NCBI RefSeq assembly: GCF_013294025.1 | Contig: NZ_JABSNL010000006.1 | Span: forward strand, 124,001 to 188,000 | Reading direction: 5' to 3' | DNA length: 64,000 nucleotides | Source of the DNA: Flavobacterium aeripolare | GTDB taxonomy: Bacteria > Bacteroidota > Bacteroidia > Flavobacteriales > Flavobacteriaceae | Shown: positions 1 to 7,848 of the stretch, one piece after another | Layout of the letters: each line of letters starts with the position of its first letter | How positions within the stretch are numbered: position 1 is the stretch's first letter | Program-made: the position numbers and the translations under genes | The notes under the pieces: generated by a model | Told to the model about the DNA's origin: nothing | What the model saw: only the letters and a program-made list of their open reading frames with translations | The model's database searches: none

Positions 1-7
1 TTTAATT

Positions 8-13
8 AGGTAA
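8..13 (+). promoter_or_regulatory. Possible operator half-site before the AraC-type gene
   Basis: AGGTAA, identical to the half-site of the 21-bp direct repeats described elsewhere in this window, lies 46 bp before the regulator's ATG. The partner half-site 21 bp upstream would fall outside the window, so this is only suggestive of autoregulation. Confidence 0.25.
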
Positions 14-59
14 TAGTAAAATATTATCTCTAACTACAACTATCTATAATTTCACTGCT

Positions 60-923
60 ATGAAACTTGTTTTAAAAAATCCCGAAAATTTTGTAGGTCA
101 AAAAATTAGTATTTTTAAAAAGGAAGTACCTTGTTTAGATACAGCCTGGCATTATCATGCAGAATTTGAATTAATATACATATCAAGAAGCTCAGGTATT
201 CGTTTTGTAGGAGACAGTGTGGCTCATTTTTCTGCCGGAGATTTAGTCTTAGTGGGTTCTTACTTACCACACTTGTGGCGCAATGAGGAAACCTATTATG
301 AGTCAGAGGGGAATTTAATGGTCGAAACAATCATCATGAAATTTACCAGCAATTTCATGGGTACAGACACCTTTGACAATCCTGAATTTAATAGTATTAA
401 AAACTTACTGGAGCAATCTAAATTTGGCGTTAGTTTTAGTGCCGCAATTGCTAACCAATTAAATGTTGAACTCATGGATATTACGGCTGTTTCACCGGCA
501 GAACAATCGATGAGTCTTTTAAATATTTTATACCGCTTGTCTTTAACAAGTCCCGAAGATAGAATTGTATTATCATCAAGTGATATGAGGCAATTTTCTA
601 CTGAAAGTCCTGATCGTTTGGATAGTGTAATAAGATACATCTCTGAAAATTATAGGTCAGATATTACTTTAAGCGACGTGGCTAACATTGCTTGCATGAC
701 TACTAACTCCTTTTGTCGTTTTTTTAAGAAGATGACTAATAAGTCTTTTACTGAATTTTTAAACGAAATTAGAATACGAAATGCTTCTCGAATGCTTATT
801 CAAGAAAGTACCCCTATTTCAGAAGTTTGTTATAATGTAGGCTATAAATCAATTCCCAATTTCAATAAACAGTTCAAAGCTATTATGGGTGAAACACCTA
901 AGGGCTATCGCTATAACTTATAG
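60..923 (+). CDS. AraC-family transcriptional regulator
   Basis: A 287-residue cytoplasmic protein with no signal peptide. The N-terminal part (about residues 15-100) looks like an AraC-type cupin sensor: it carries a WHYHAEFEL segment and a GDLVLVGSYLPHLW segment typical of sugar-sensing AraC proteins. The C-terminal part (about 185-285) has the two helix-turn-helix units of the family, with LSDVANIACMTTNSFCRFFK and the end signature VCYNVGYKSIPNFNKQFK. It is the first gene of the locus and is transcribed toward the carrageenan-type genes. AraC proteins usually bind direct repeats spaced two helical turns apart, and such repeats occur upstream of many units here. It is therefore the prime candidate to control them. 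The ligand is unknown; a galactan-derived oligosaccharide or anhydro-sugar product is an inference. Confidence 0.9.
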   Translation: MKLVLKNPENFVGQKISIFKKEVPCLDTAWHYHAEFELIYISRSSGIRFVGDSVAHFSAGDLVLVGSYLPHLWRNEETYYESEGNLMVETIIMKFTSNFMGTDTFDNPEFNSIKNLLEQSKFGVSFSAAIANQLNVELMDITAVSPAEQSMSLLNILYRLSLTSPEDRIVLSSSDMRQFSTESPDRLDSVIRYISENYRSDITLSDVANIACMTTNSFCRFFKKMTNKSFTEFLNEIRIRNASRMLIQESTPISEVCYNVGYKSIPNFNKQFKAIMGETPKGYRYNL

Positions 924-1061
924 CAGTCCATTTAATAGAAACCTTTCAATGCTGTAAAGCGACTTTTCTCAAAAAAGCATAGTTTTTTTAATTTAAAAAG
1001 GCACTGTCTAGGCGGTAGTTTATCGCATGCCTATGGTTCTACATGCACTACTTGTAGTAAC

Positions 1062-1127
1062 AGGTAAAATAACGCTGTTATAAGGTAATTTTTGACTGTA
1101 TATTACTAGTGTTTATTCGTTTTTTTA
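1062..1127 (+). promoter_or_regulatory. 21-bp direct-repeat operator of the GH16 gene
   Basis: AGGTAA at 1062-1067 and AGGTAA at 1083-1088, a perfect pair separated by 15 bp. It lies 117 bp before the GH16 start codon. At the spacing where other units show a TAnnTTTG -7 box (31 bp further on) there is only a T-rich TTTTTTTA, so the -7 assignment is weak here. Confidence 0.6.
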
Positions 1128-1205
1128 CATAGTTGCAGACTGTGAATTGATGAAATATCTATGATATAAGTTTGTCTATGAATCCATAATATAAAAGTAT
1201 TTTAA

Positions 1206-2204
1206 ATGATGATTACTACTAGAAATACTTCTGTTTTTTGCACAGCAGTACTGTCTTTATTTTTTGTAAAATGTGTAAGCCAGAACAATATCAATGAAAC
1301 AAGTGGTAAAGCATTACTGCCGTTATCTGACCCTACAAATAAAGGGCAATGGATCTTAAATACCACTGTTAGTGATGAGTTTGATGCTCCTATATTAGAT
1401 GAGAATAAATGGTATGTCGTAGGGAAATTTAAAGATGGAAAACCAGAGTATAAACATCCTGACTTACCTAATAAGAAGGTATGGATAGGTCGTGCTCCTT
1501 CTCAATTTTCTGGAAATAATTACCGCTTAGAGAATGGCAAACTAATCTTAGAGACTAAATGGGAACCTGACTTCCCCTTCAGTAAAGACTTAGATAAACC
1601 ATGGGGGAAAGATAACACCAGAAGCAAATTTGAAAATCTTACAACCGCCTGTCTTATTGGGAGAAAATTTTTTCAATACGGCTATATGGAGATTAAAAGC
1701 AAAGCTGCTGATGCTGAGATTACCAGTGCTTTCTGGGCGATGGGTCAGGGTTTAGAGGTAGATATGTTTGAACATTTTGGAGATCACAGGCAGCCGAGTA
1801 AGTTAGCATTAGATAAAGAATTATGGTGGTCTATTCATGACTGGACTGTCAAAGGAAATAATAGTGTCTACACAGAGCATCATATTTTAGATTTTAGAGT
1901 AGCTGATGCTTTTCATACTTATGGTGTAGAGTGGGATCAAAACGGTATTAAATATTATATAGACGGGAAATTATTCACCGAAGCTTCGAAGGAAAAAATA
2001 GATTCGTGGGCGATTAGTATAGGATTCCAAAAAGGATATGTTGCAACAAAACCAATTTCGATATGGTTAGATCAAGAAACTTTTCCTTGGCATGGTGTTC
2101 CCGATAGTAAAGAAGACTTAGAATTAAATAGTCCCGATGGTAAAAAAGAGGACGGTATCGTAGACTTCGAAATTGAATACGTGCGTGTTTGGCAAAAAAA
2201 ATAA
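1206..2204 (+). CDS. GH16 endo-galactanase (kappa-carrageenase/furcellaranase-like)
   Basis: A 332-residue exported glycoside hydrolase. An N-terminal hydrophobic segment ends in VKC, so it may be a lipoprotein or simply secreted. The GH16 catalytic beta-bulge motif ExDxxE is complete as E184-V-D186-M-F-E189; the first Glu would be the nucleophile and the last the acid/base. The motif WIGRAPSQFSG and the C-terminal IEYVRVWQKK strand fit the agarase/porphyranase/carrageenase branch of GH16. It is essentially a catalytic domain only, without the C-terminal module found in the two other GH16 proteins of this window. It is followed 28 bp later by a small exported protein and preceded by a perfect direct-repeat operator. 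The carrageenan-type specificity is inferred from the neighbouring anhydro-D-galactose genes; agarase or porphyranase activity cannot be excluded from sequence alone. Two adjacent ATG codons start the frame; the first is given. Confidence 0.85.
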   Translation: MMITTRNTSVFCTAVLSLFFVKCVSQNNINETSGKALLPLSDPTNKGQWILNTTVSDEFDAPILDENKWYVVGKFKDGKPEYKHPDLPNKKVWIGRAPSQFSGNNYRLENGKLILETKWEPDFPFSKDLDKPWGKDNTRSKFENLTTACLIGRKFFQYGYMEIKSKAADAEITSAFWAMGQGLEVDMFEHFGDHRQPSKLALDKELWWSIHDWTVKGNNSVYTEHHILDFRVADAFHTYGVEWDQNGIKYYIDGKLFTEASKEKIDSWAISIGFQKGYVATKPISIWLDQETFPWHGVPDSKEDLELNSPDGKKEDGIVDFEIEYVRVWQKK

Positions 2205-2232
2205 CTGAATAACAAATTATAAAAAATCAAAA

Positions 2233-2586
2233 ATGAAAAACATTGCATTACTACTGTTGTTACTAGTTTCCTTTTCTTCGGTAAAGGCTCAAAACAAAAC
2301 ACAAGAAAAAAAGATCAACTATTTCGTTGAGGCGGCAGCTACCACCTTTAGTCTAGATGCTAGTAAAACGAAAGAATTGCTTGATGCTCGAAACGTGTAT
2401 GTGACTAAATTCATGTCCATAAACAAAGAGGGGAAAGCGGGAACTTTATCTGTAGCTGATAAAAGAGCACAATTAAATGAGGTAAACAATGATTTTAACG
2501 CAGCATTTTACAGCATTACTGGAAAAACGGCAGCCGAATCTAAGCCATTTTTTGATCGAATGCGTAACGAGTTAAAAGGAGTATAA
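2233..2586 (+). CDS. Small exported protein of unknown function
   Basis: A 117-residue protein with a clear signal peptide (MKNIALLLLLLVSFSSVKAQ). The mature part is helical, charged and cysteine-free, with residues such as LDASKTKELLDARN and FFDRMRNELKGV. I do not recognise a family; the size and helical character recall small periplasmic chaperone-like proteins, but no motif supports that. It lies 28 bp after the GH16 gene, is followed by a hairpin, and is almost certainly cotranscribed with GH16. A role in enzyme export, stability or oligosaccharide binding is possible but not shown. Confidence 0.7.
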   Translation: MKNIALLLLLLVSFSSVKAQNKTQEKKINYFVEAAATTFSLDASKTKELLDARNVYVTKFMSINKEGKAGTLSVADKRAQLNEVNNDFNAAFYSITGKTAAESKPFFDRMRNELKGV

Positions 2587-2616
2587 GCAATAGTTTGTCG
2601 GGATTTTGTGAAAAAT

Positions 2617-2653
2617 AAGTCGGTTTTGTATGTTTTACATCACCGACTTTTAC
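2617..2653 (+). terminator. Hairpin terminator after the GH16 unit
   Basis: Stem AAGTCGGT (2617-2624) pairs with ACCGACTT (2642-2649), with a smaller TGTA/TACA stem inside, followed by a short T run. It lies 30 bp after the small-protein stop codon. Confidence 0.6.
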
Positions 2654-2690
2654 GTTCATAATACAAGCTAGAGTCTTGATTCTTTAATTA

Positions 2691-2756
2691 GGGTAAAAAA
2701 GAAGTAGGTTCAGGTAATCTCTAAAATCAAATAATAGAGGCGTTCAGCTATATTTG
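2691..2756 (+). promoter_or_regulatory. Direct-repeat operator plus -7 box of the kinase-aldolase unit
   Basis: GGGTAA at 2691-2696 and AGGTAA at 2712-2717, with a 21-bp period. After 31 bp follows TATATTTG (2749-2756), an exact match to the Bacteroidetes -7 consensus TAnnTTTG. No TTG -33 box is seen, as expected for an activator-dependent promoter. The predicted transcription start leaves a leader of about 15-20 nt. Confidence 0.7.
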
Positions 2757-2778
2757 TTTAGAACAAAAATGAAGTAAA

Positions 2779-3735
2779 ATGGCCAATATAAAAACTTTTG
2801 TAAGTGTTGATTGGGGAACTACAAACCTACGTTTAAGGTTGGTAGCAGTTCCAAGTTTGGAAATAATTGAAGAAGTAGTCTCTTCAAAAGGGATTAAAAC
2901 TATTTATAATGAATGGTTGGACTTTGGCGGTGATAAAGAAACCTACTTTTTGAATTTCTTAAAAAATCAATTGGCTCTTTTTTCAAATCAAATCACTTCA
3001 GATGTGGCTATCGTTATTTCTGGAATGGCTTCATCTAGCATTGGATTAAGGGAATTACCTTATGCAAACTTGCCTTTTAAAACAGATGGTAAATCACTTT
3101 TTATCGAACAAATAAATTCAGATATCATCCCAAATACAATACACTTAATTTCGGGTGTAAAGTCACAGTCAGATGTTATAAGAGGGGAAGAAGTCGAAAT
3201 TATAGGTTTAGTAAATGAGCAAGACAAGAAGCAATCGATTGTTTTTGTAACTCCTGGAACGCACAGCAAGCATGTGGTATGTGTAAATGGTGAGATAATC
3301 AATTTTTTCACTTTTATGACAGGAGAAATTTTTAGCGTAATCGCAGAGCATACTATTTTGAAAGCTTCGCTAGAACGAACAGATTATAATACAGCAGTTT
3401 TAAGCGCATTTGAACAAGGTGTTGCTAAGGCTATGGAAGGAAAATCACTCTTGAATACGCTTTTTACTATTCGAACAAATACGTTGTTCAAAGAAAAATC
3501 GAATGTAGAAAATTACTATTACCTCAGTGGCTTACTAATTGGTGAGGAACTGCAAAGTTTACGCCAATTAGATTGTGACTCGATAAAATTATGCGCTGGA
3601 GGAAAATTGTTTGAACTGTACCACAAAGCGATTTGTGTGCTAGGCTTAGAGTCAAAAACAGAAATTATAGAAGCCCATTTAGTAGATCTTTCAGTAGTAA
3701 AAGGGCAATGGAATATTTTAAAAAACAAACTTTAA
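2779..3735 (+). CDS. dgoK: 2-keto-3-deoxygalactonate kinase (DgoK family)
   Basis: A 318-residue cytoplasmic sugar-acid kinase. The N-terminal phosphate-binding motif VDWGTTNLRLR and the later TPGTHSKHV segment are characteristic of the DgoK family. It would phosphorylate 2-keto-3-deoxy-D-galactonate at O6 with ATP. In D-galactonate catabolism this is DgoK; in the 3,6-anhydro-D-galactose pathway described for Zobellia the equivalent enzyme is, as I recall, called DauC. Six bases separate the stop codon from the first possible start of the aldolase gene, so the two form an operon. The operon is headed by the direct-repeat operator, which ties it to the galactan regulon rather than to a galactonate regulon. 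Confidence 0.92.
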   Translation: MANIKTFVSVDWGTTNLRLRLVAVPSLEIIEEVVSSKGIKTIYNEWLDFGGDKETYFLNFLKNQLALFSNQITSDVAIVISGMASSSIGLRELPYANLPFKTDGKSLFIEQINSDIIPNTIHLISGVKSQSDVIRGEEVEIIGLVNEQDKKQSIVFVTPGTHSKHVVCVNGEIINFFTFMTGEIFSVIAEHTILKASLERTDYNTAVLSAFEQGVAKAMEGKSLLNTLFTIRTNTLFKEKSNVENYYYLSGLLIGEELQSLRQLDCDSIKLCAGGKLFELYHKAICVLGLESKTEIIEAHLVDLSVVKGQWNILKNKL

Positions 3736-3747
3736 AAACACTTGATT

Positions 3748-4392
3748 ATGGGAACAAATTATAAACCAGAACTTTTTGAGCAAATGCCCGTTGTGGGGAT
3801 TATCCGCAATGTATCATTAGAAACAATTGAAGAAATATTACCTTATTATAAAAAAGCAGGCTTGACGACACTAGAGATCACGATGAACTCTGATAATGTT
3901 TGTGCCATTATTAAAGCGGTAGCTGCAAATCATCCAGAGATAAATGTGGGTGCAGGAACAGTTTGCACCATGGATGATCTAATGCAAGCTCTAGAGGCAG
4001 GCGCAACATTTATTGTCACTCCAATAATGGACGTAGCTGTAATGAAGTATTGTAATGAAAATAACATTCCTATATTTCCTGGTGCTTTCACTCCTCTAGA
4101 GATTTATAAAGCAAACAAGCTAGGCGCTACGGCAGTTAAAATTTTTCCAGCTACGCAAATGGGGCCTGGCTATGTAAAAGATATTTTGGGGCCATTAGAC
4201 ACCATAAAATTACTACCCACAGGAGGTGTAGATGTTAATAATATTCAGTCGTTTTTTCAAGCTGGCGCTATAGGTGTGGGTATGGGCGGCTCTTTATTCG
4301 ATAAAAAATTAATTGAAGCTAAAAATTATGAGTTGCTTTATCAGCATTTCAAAGCTATTTGCGATGCAGTAAATACTGCTAGAGCAAAGTAA
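3748..4392 (+). CDS. dgoA: 2-keto-3-deoxy-6-phosphogalactonate aldolase
   Basis: A class I KDPG/KDPGal-type aldolase that would split the phosphorylated keto-deoxy acid into pyruvate and D-glyceraldehyde 3-phosphate. The Schiff-base lysine is in AVKIFPA (K131 counted from this start). GAGTV and LPTGGVD are family signatures, and TTLEITMNS carries the conserved catalytic Glu. The length of 214 residues is normal for the family. A TTG at 3742 is in frame, but the ATG at 3748 is the more natural start. It lies just after the kinase gene and is followed by a strong terminator. Confidence 0.92.
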   Translation: MGTNYKPELFEQMPVVGIIRNVSLETIEEILPYYKKAGLTTLEITMNSDNVCAIIKAVAANHPEINVGAGTVCTMDDLMQALEAGATFIVTPIMDVAVMKYCNENNIPIFPGAFTPLEIYKANKLGATAVKIFPATQMGPGYVKDILGPLDTIKLLPTGGVDVNNIQSFFQAGAIGVGMGGSLFDKKLIEAKNYELLYQHFKAICDAVNTARAK

Positions 4393-4743
4393 ATTTAACT
4401 ACTGATTCTATGATGATCTTGCTAATTTTAGAATTAATGCTAGATCCTTATCAGGAAGTATTTTAGTAATTAAAGAATTGAATTATTAGTTTATTAGTAA
4501 TTAATCCCGATGGAATTTCCTTCGGGATTTTTTTTTGAGAAAGGAGGGAACAATCATTTTAATTCAGACTTTTTGTTTGCTAAGTATAAATCGTAAACTA
4601 ACGTTAAATGTATAAATTGTGATACGAGCTGCTTAAACTATTGCCGTTATTTAAGGTCTAATATATAGTAGATGCGACCTATAATTTAGCACTGTTGTGA
4701 TTGCATTTAATCTGGTATTACTAAAAAATAAATAAAAACTATA
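4393..4743. other. Intergenic region before the first GH82-like gene
   Basis: This stretch holds the terminator of the kinase-aldolase operon (4503-4536) and an A-rich leader at 4712-4739 that closely matches the leader of the sulfatase gene at 19299. No convincing copy of the 21-bp direct repeat was found; the best candidate matched only 8 of 12 positions. I see no small gene or RNA. Confidence 0.5.
4503..4536 (+). terminator. Rho-independent terminator of the kinase-aldolase operon
   Basis: AATCCCGA (4503-4510) pairs with TCGGGATT (4522-4529) around a short loop and is followed by an unbroken T run to 4536. Confidence 0.85.
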
Positions 4744-6111
4744 ATGAAAAAAGCAATTGCAATCATGCTGTTCTTAACGACAATTACAGCCTTGGCTCAA
4801 GACCGATTAACGGATAATGAAAATAGGTTTTACACCAATAAAATTCCGAATAAAGAAATCGAAATCAAATTAACAGGAAAGAATGATGGAACAGATAGCG
4901 CTTTGCTAAACGCCAAGATTGCCTCTTTATCAAAAAGTGGCGGAGGAATCATTCATTTGACAAAAGGGAACTACTATTTAATTGATGTGCTACTGCGTTC
5001 TAATATTCAGTTAAAGATAGATAAAGAGGTGGTTATCGAACCTTTTCTAGATACAACAGCAAAAAAAATGGGCAATTCTATTTTTGAAGTGGGTAGAAAG
5101 TTTCTTGTTGAAAATGTAGCGATAACTAATGCAGAAGAAGATAATGAAGATAAAGCAAATTGGTTTACCGCTAGGTTTCCAAAAGGAGATTACCGAATGA
5201 AAATAATTACAGCTTGTAATGTGCGTAATTTTAAGTTCTCTGGTTTTAAAGTGATTGATTCTTACACACCATTTTCGGCTATTGCTTTGAATTTACCTGA
5301 CAATAGTAACCGCGATGAAGTAGCAAGACAAGGCATTGTTAAGAATGTTTTGTTAACTAATAGTCATGTGGGATATGGAGTGATTCAAATTCAAGCCGGT
5401 AAATCTATTTTGTGTAAAAACTTAGAAGGAGTGGGTGGCGTAACTTTGCGAGTAGAAACGGGAAGTGGTGAAACTGGAAAATTGAATGTGCAAACCGTAG
5501 ATGATATTGTAGGTAGAAATATTACGATAAAAGAAGGAGATGCTGCGCTAACAATTTCCCCGCATAGAGTCGATCAAGGTAGAGTAGATGTCGAAGGGAT
5601 TACTGCAATTAATTCCACTTTTGCGGTACAACTAGCCGCAGGTTTCAAGGATAGAAAAGAAACTGGAGTTGACAATATAGGAACTTTTGATAGTCGCTCT
5701 TATGTGGGTGATATTACTGTCACTGGTGGTAAAGGAGCGCAAGTAAAGTCTAAGGATTTTATGTTTTTTGATTGCGCTGAGCGTAAAGAAATGGCAAGTA
5801 AATGTCAGAATCCTGATTTTGAAAGTACTGCAGGACGTTCAATTGGTGTCTTTAGAACCAACTCAACTTTAGAAAGCGGTTGTAAAAACGGTAGTGATGG
5901 TGGTTGTTACGAAATCAATATTGGAAAAATTACAAAAACCAATTCTGATTTTTTATTACCGGATAATTTTATTTACAAATCAATGGCGGTTAATGGCTGT
6001 GATAAAACGAAAGTGGAGCGAAATGCAGATTGTTTACAGAAAACAGCAACGGAAAATAGTAAAAAAGACACAAAGCCTAAGGGTGTAAATAAGAATAAAA
6101 AAAGAGCTTAG
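4744..6111 (+). CDS. GH82-like beta-helix protein (iota-carrageenase family candidate)
   Basis: A 455-residue exported protein (signal MKKAIAIMLFLTTITALAQ) with the repeated short strands of a right-handed beta-helix. In Alteromonas fortis iota-carrageenase I recall Gln222, Glu245, Asp247 and His281 as key residues. Here Q215, E238 and H274 keep the exact spacings (23 and 36), within IQIQ, RVETG and SPHR. The residue matching Asp247 is Gly (E-T-G), so the catalytic base may differ. The C-terminus is strikingly basic (about the last 40 residues, ending NKKRA). A close paralogue lies at 33969, where the same four positions are identical. It appears to be transcribed alone. GH82 assignment is by residue spacing and context; another beta-helix family with altered specificity is the main alternative. 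Confidence 0.7.
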   Translation: MKKAIAIMLFLTTITALAQDRLTDNENRFYTNKIPNKEIEIKLTGKNDGTDSALLNAKIASLSKSGGGIIHLTKGNYYLIDVLLRSNIQLKIDKEVVIEPFLDTTAKKMGNSIFEVGRKFLVENVAITNAEEDNEDKANWFTARFPKGDYRMKIITACNVRNFKFSGFKVIDSYTPFSAIALNLPDNSNRDEVARQGIVKNVLLTNSHVGYGVIQIQAGKSILCKNLEGVGGVTLRVETGSGETGKLNVQTVDDIVGRNITIKEGDAALTISPHRVDQGRVDVEGITAINSTFAVQLAAGFKDRKETGVDNIGTFDSRSYVGDITVTGGKGAQVKSKDFMFFDCAERKEMASKCQNPDFESTAGRSIGVFRTNSTLESGCKNGSDGGCYEINIGKITKTNSDFLLPDNFIYKSMAVNGCDKTKVERNADCLQKTATENSKKDTKPKGVNKNKKRA

Positions 6112-6413
6112 TTTTGTTTCGATATAAAGGGTTATGATTGATAACTAACAATACAAAGCTGTCTTTTTTCGAATAATAAATGTGGTCGGGCTAGACTAGG
6201 AAATTGGTAATTGTATTCGAATGCTATTATGCACTACAAGAGTTTTTATTAAAATTAGAGCTACTTTGGCAACAGCCAAAAATAAATAAATAATGCAACT
6301 ACTGTTAGTTAGCTTGACAGTAACTTTAAAATATAAGAATCAGATTTTACTCTTAAACACAATCTGAAAGCACTTAACATGCAGCGCTATAGTTGCTTAT
6401 TACTATATAAAGA
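6112..6413. other. Long noncoding stretch after the GH82-like gene
   Basis: About 300 bases without a supported reading frame lie between the stop codon and a strong terminator. It may be a long 3' untranslated region, a decayed gene or a terminated small RNA; nothing in the sequence decides between these. Confidence 0.3.
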
Positions 6414-6458
6414 ACTGAGTTATGCAAAGTAAATTGACTTTGTGTAATTCAGTTTTTT
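6414..6458 (+). terminator. Strong hairpin terminator 300 bp after the GH82-like gene
   Basis: A 17-bp stem (6414-6430 with 6437-6453, three G-U pairs, loop AAATTG) is followed by TTTTTT. It closes the noncoding stretch after the GH82-like gene and isolates the downstream cycloisomerase promoter. Confidence 0.8.
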
Positions 6459-6468
6459 ATTAGACAAA

Positions 6469-6495
6469 TAATCTATATAAGTAAAAAAATTACCC
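6469..6495 (-). promoter_or_regulatory. Second, inverted operator-like repeat
   Basis: On the minus strand GGGTAA-N15-AGATTA (plus strand TAATCT at 6469-6474 and TTACCC at 6490-6495) matches the 21-bp operator with one mismatch. It lies between the terminator and the main operator of the cycloisomerase unit, in the opposite orientation. Confidence 0.35.
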
Positions 6496-6523
6496 ATTTT
6501 TTTATTGTTTTCTCATAATAAAG

Positions 6524-6589
6524 AGATAAAATAGGCTACTTCTTAGGTAATTTATTGACTTAAAAAAGCGTGTAATACATATAATTTAG
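6524..6589 (+). promoter_or_regulatory. Direct-repeat operator plus -7 box of the anhydrogalactose catabolic unit
   Basis: AGATAA at 6524-6529 and AGGTAA at 6545-6550, period 21 bp. After 31 bp comes TAATTTAG (6582-6589), which matches TAnnTTTG at five of six fixed positions. The leader to the cycloisomerase start would be about 80 nt. Confidence 0.65.
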
Positions 6590-6674
6590 TAAAAAATAAT
6601 TCAACATTCATTTTAATGCCTATACCTCTAGGAAGCTGAATTATATATGAATCCTTAAAACTAAATTATTTGTT

Positions 6675-7829
6675 ATGGTTATTGAAAAAATTGAAACCTA
6701 TGTACTCAAAGATACGCTGTCTAAAAGTTTTTTCTTTTCGCAATGGGAATATGCAGAAAGATGTATTTGTGTAGTGAAAATAACTTGCTCTGACGGTACT
6801 TACGGTTGGGGAGAAGGCTACGGACCTGCAAGTATACTTGAGGCTGGAATCGAATTTTTGAAACCTATGGTTATAGGTCAAAACCCATTAGACAATGAGG
6901 TAATCTGGAATAGAATGTACCGTAGAACCCTAGATTATGCTCGTAGAGGAATCTTAGTGGCGTCTATGAGTGCAATTGATATTGCGGTATGGGATTTAAA
7001 AGGTAAAATTTTAGGGCAATCAATTGCGACTTTACTTGGTGGTGCGCATCGCACAAAAATCCAACCTTATGCAACTGGTTTGTACTTTTCATGTCATGAT
7101 AATCCGTCTAAGGATTTTGAAGAAGAAGCGAGACTATATGTTTCTCAAGGTTTTAGAGCCATGAAAATGAAGGTGGGTTTAGGGATCAAAGCGGATGTTG
7201 CTAACGTGAAGAAAATGCGCGCAATTTTAGGTCCTGATATTCAGTTAATGGTCGATTCTAATCATGCCTATACTTTGAGAGAAGCTATAGAATTGAGTCG
7301 ATTGATTGAGCCGTATGATATTGCTTGGTTTGAAGAGCCTATTTCGCCAGAGTTTTATGGGCAATATAATGAGTTAAGGCAAAAAACGACAATCCCAATT
7401 GCGGGAGGAGAATGTGAATATTTGCGTTTTGGATTCCAACAATTAATTCAAAATAAATCAGTTGATATTTTGCAGCCAGACATTTGCAGTAGTGGCGGAC
7501 TTACAGAAGCCAAACGTATTTCGGCATTAGCTACAGCAAATGGAGTAGATATTGTTCCGCATACTTGGGGAACAGCAATAGGGATTCATGTGGCGCTGCA
7601 TTTTATAGCTAATATGGAGTGCATACCAGGAAGAATGTACAATTCAAATTTTTTAATAGAATACGATCAAACAGAAAATGGTCTTCGAGAAAAGTTAACT
7701 TTCCCTTCGATAGTAATGAAAGATGGTTATCTTGAAGTCCCAAATCGTCCCGGATTAGGGATAGACGTTGACGAGGACATATTGAAACAGTATGCAATCT
7801 CAAAAGATACCATTAAATTAAAACTTTAA
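6675..7829 (+). CDS. Enolase-superfamily 3,6-anhydro-D-galactonate cycloisomerase (predicted)
   Basis: A 384-residue cytoplasmic enzyme of the mandelate racemase/muconate lactonizing subgroup. The KxK motif is K164-M-K166. Metal ligands are D194 (VDSN), E220 (FEEP) and E246 (GGE). The His-Asp dyad is H296 (PHTWG) and D269 (QPD). In the anhydro-D-galactose pathway, such an enzyme opens 3,6-anhydro-D-galactonate to 2-keto-3-deoxy-D-galactonate; I recall the Zobellia enzyme as DauB. The next gene is an aldehyde dehydrogenase, and the products match the kinase and aldolase encoded upstream. A galactonate dehydratase is the main alternative, but direct dehydrogenase coupling and the PUL context favour cycloisomerase. 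It heads a unit with its own operator. Confidence 0.82.
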   Translation: MVIEKIETYVLKDTLSKSFFFSQWEYAERCICVVKITCSDGTYGWGEGYGPASILEAGIEFLKPMVIGQNPLDNEVIWNRMYRRTLDYARRGILVASMSAIDIAVWDLKGKILGQSIATLLGGAHRTKIQPYATGLYFSCHDNPSKDFEEEARLYVSQGFRAMKMKVGLGIKADVANVKKMRAILGPDIQLMVDSNHAYTLREAIELSRLIEPYDIAWFEEPISPEFYGQYNELRQKTTIPIAGGECEYLRFGFQQLIQNKSVDILQPDICSSGGLTEAKRISALATANGVDIVPHTWGTAIGIHVALHFIANMECIPGRMYNSNFLIEYDQTENGLREKLTFPSIVMKDGYLEVPNRPGLGIDVDEDILKQYAISKDTIKLKL

Positions 7830-7848
7830 TTACCAAATTAAAAACAAG

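Noticed and set aside
4649..4714. Operator-like pair ATTTAA-N15-AGATGC with TTAATCTG at the standard distance before the first GH82-like gene
   Set aside because: Only 8 of 12 operator positions and a poor -7 box match; too weak to call, although the gene would be an expected regulon member.
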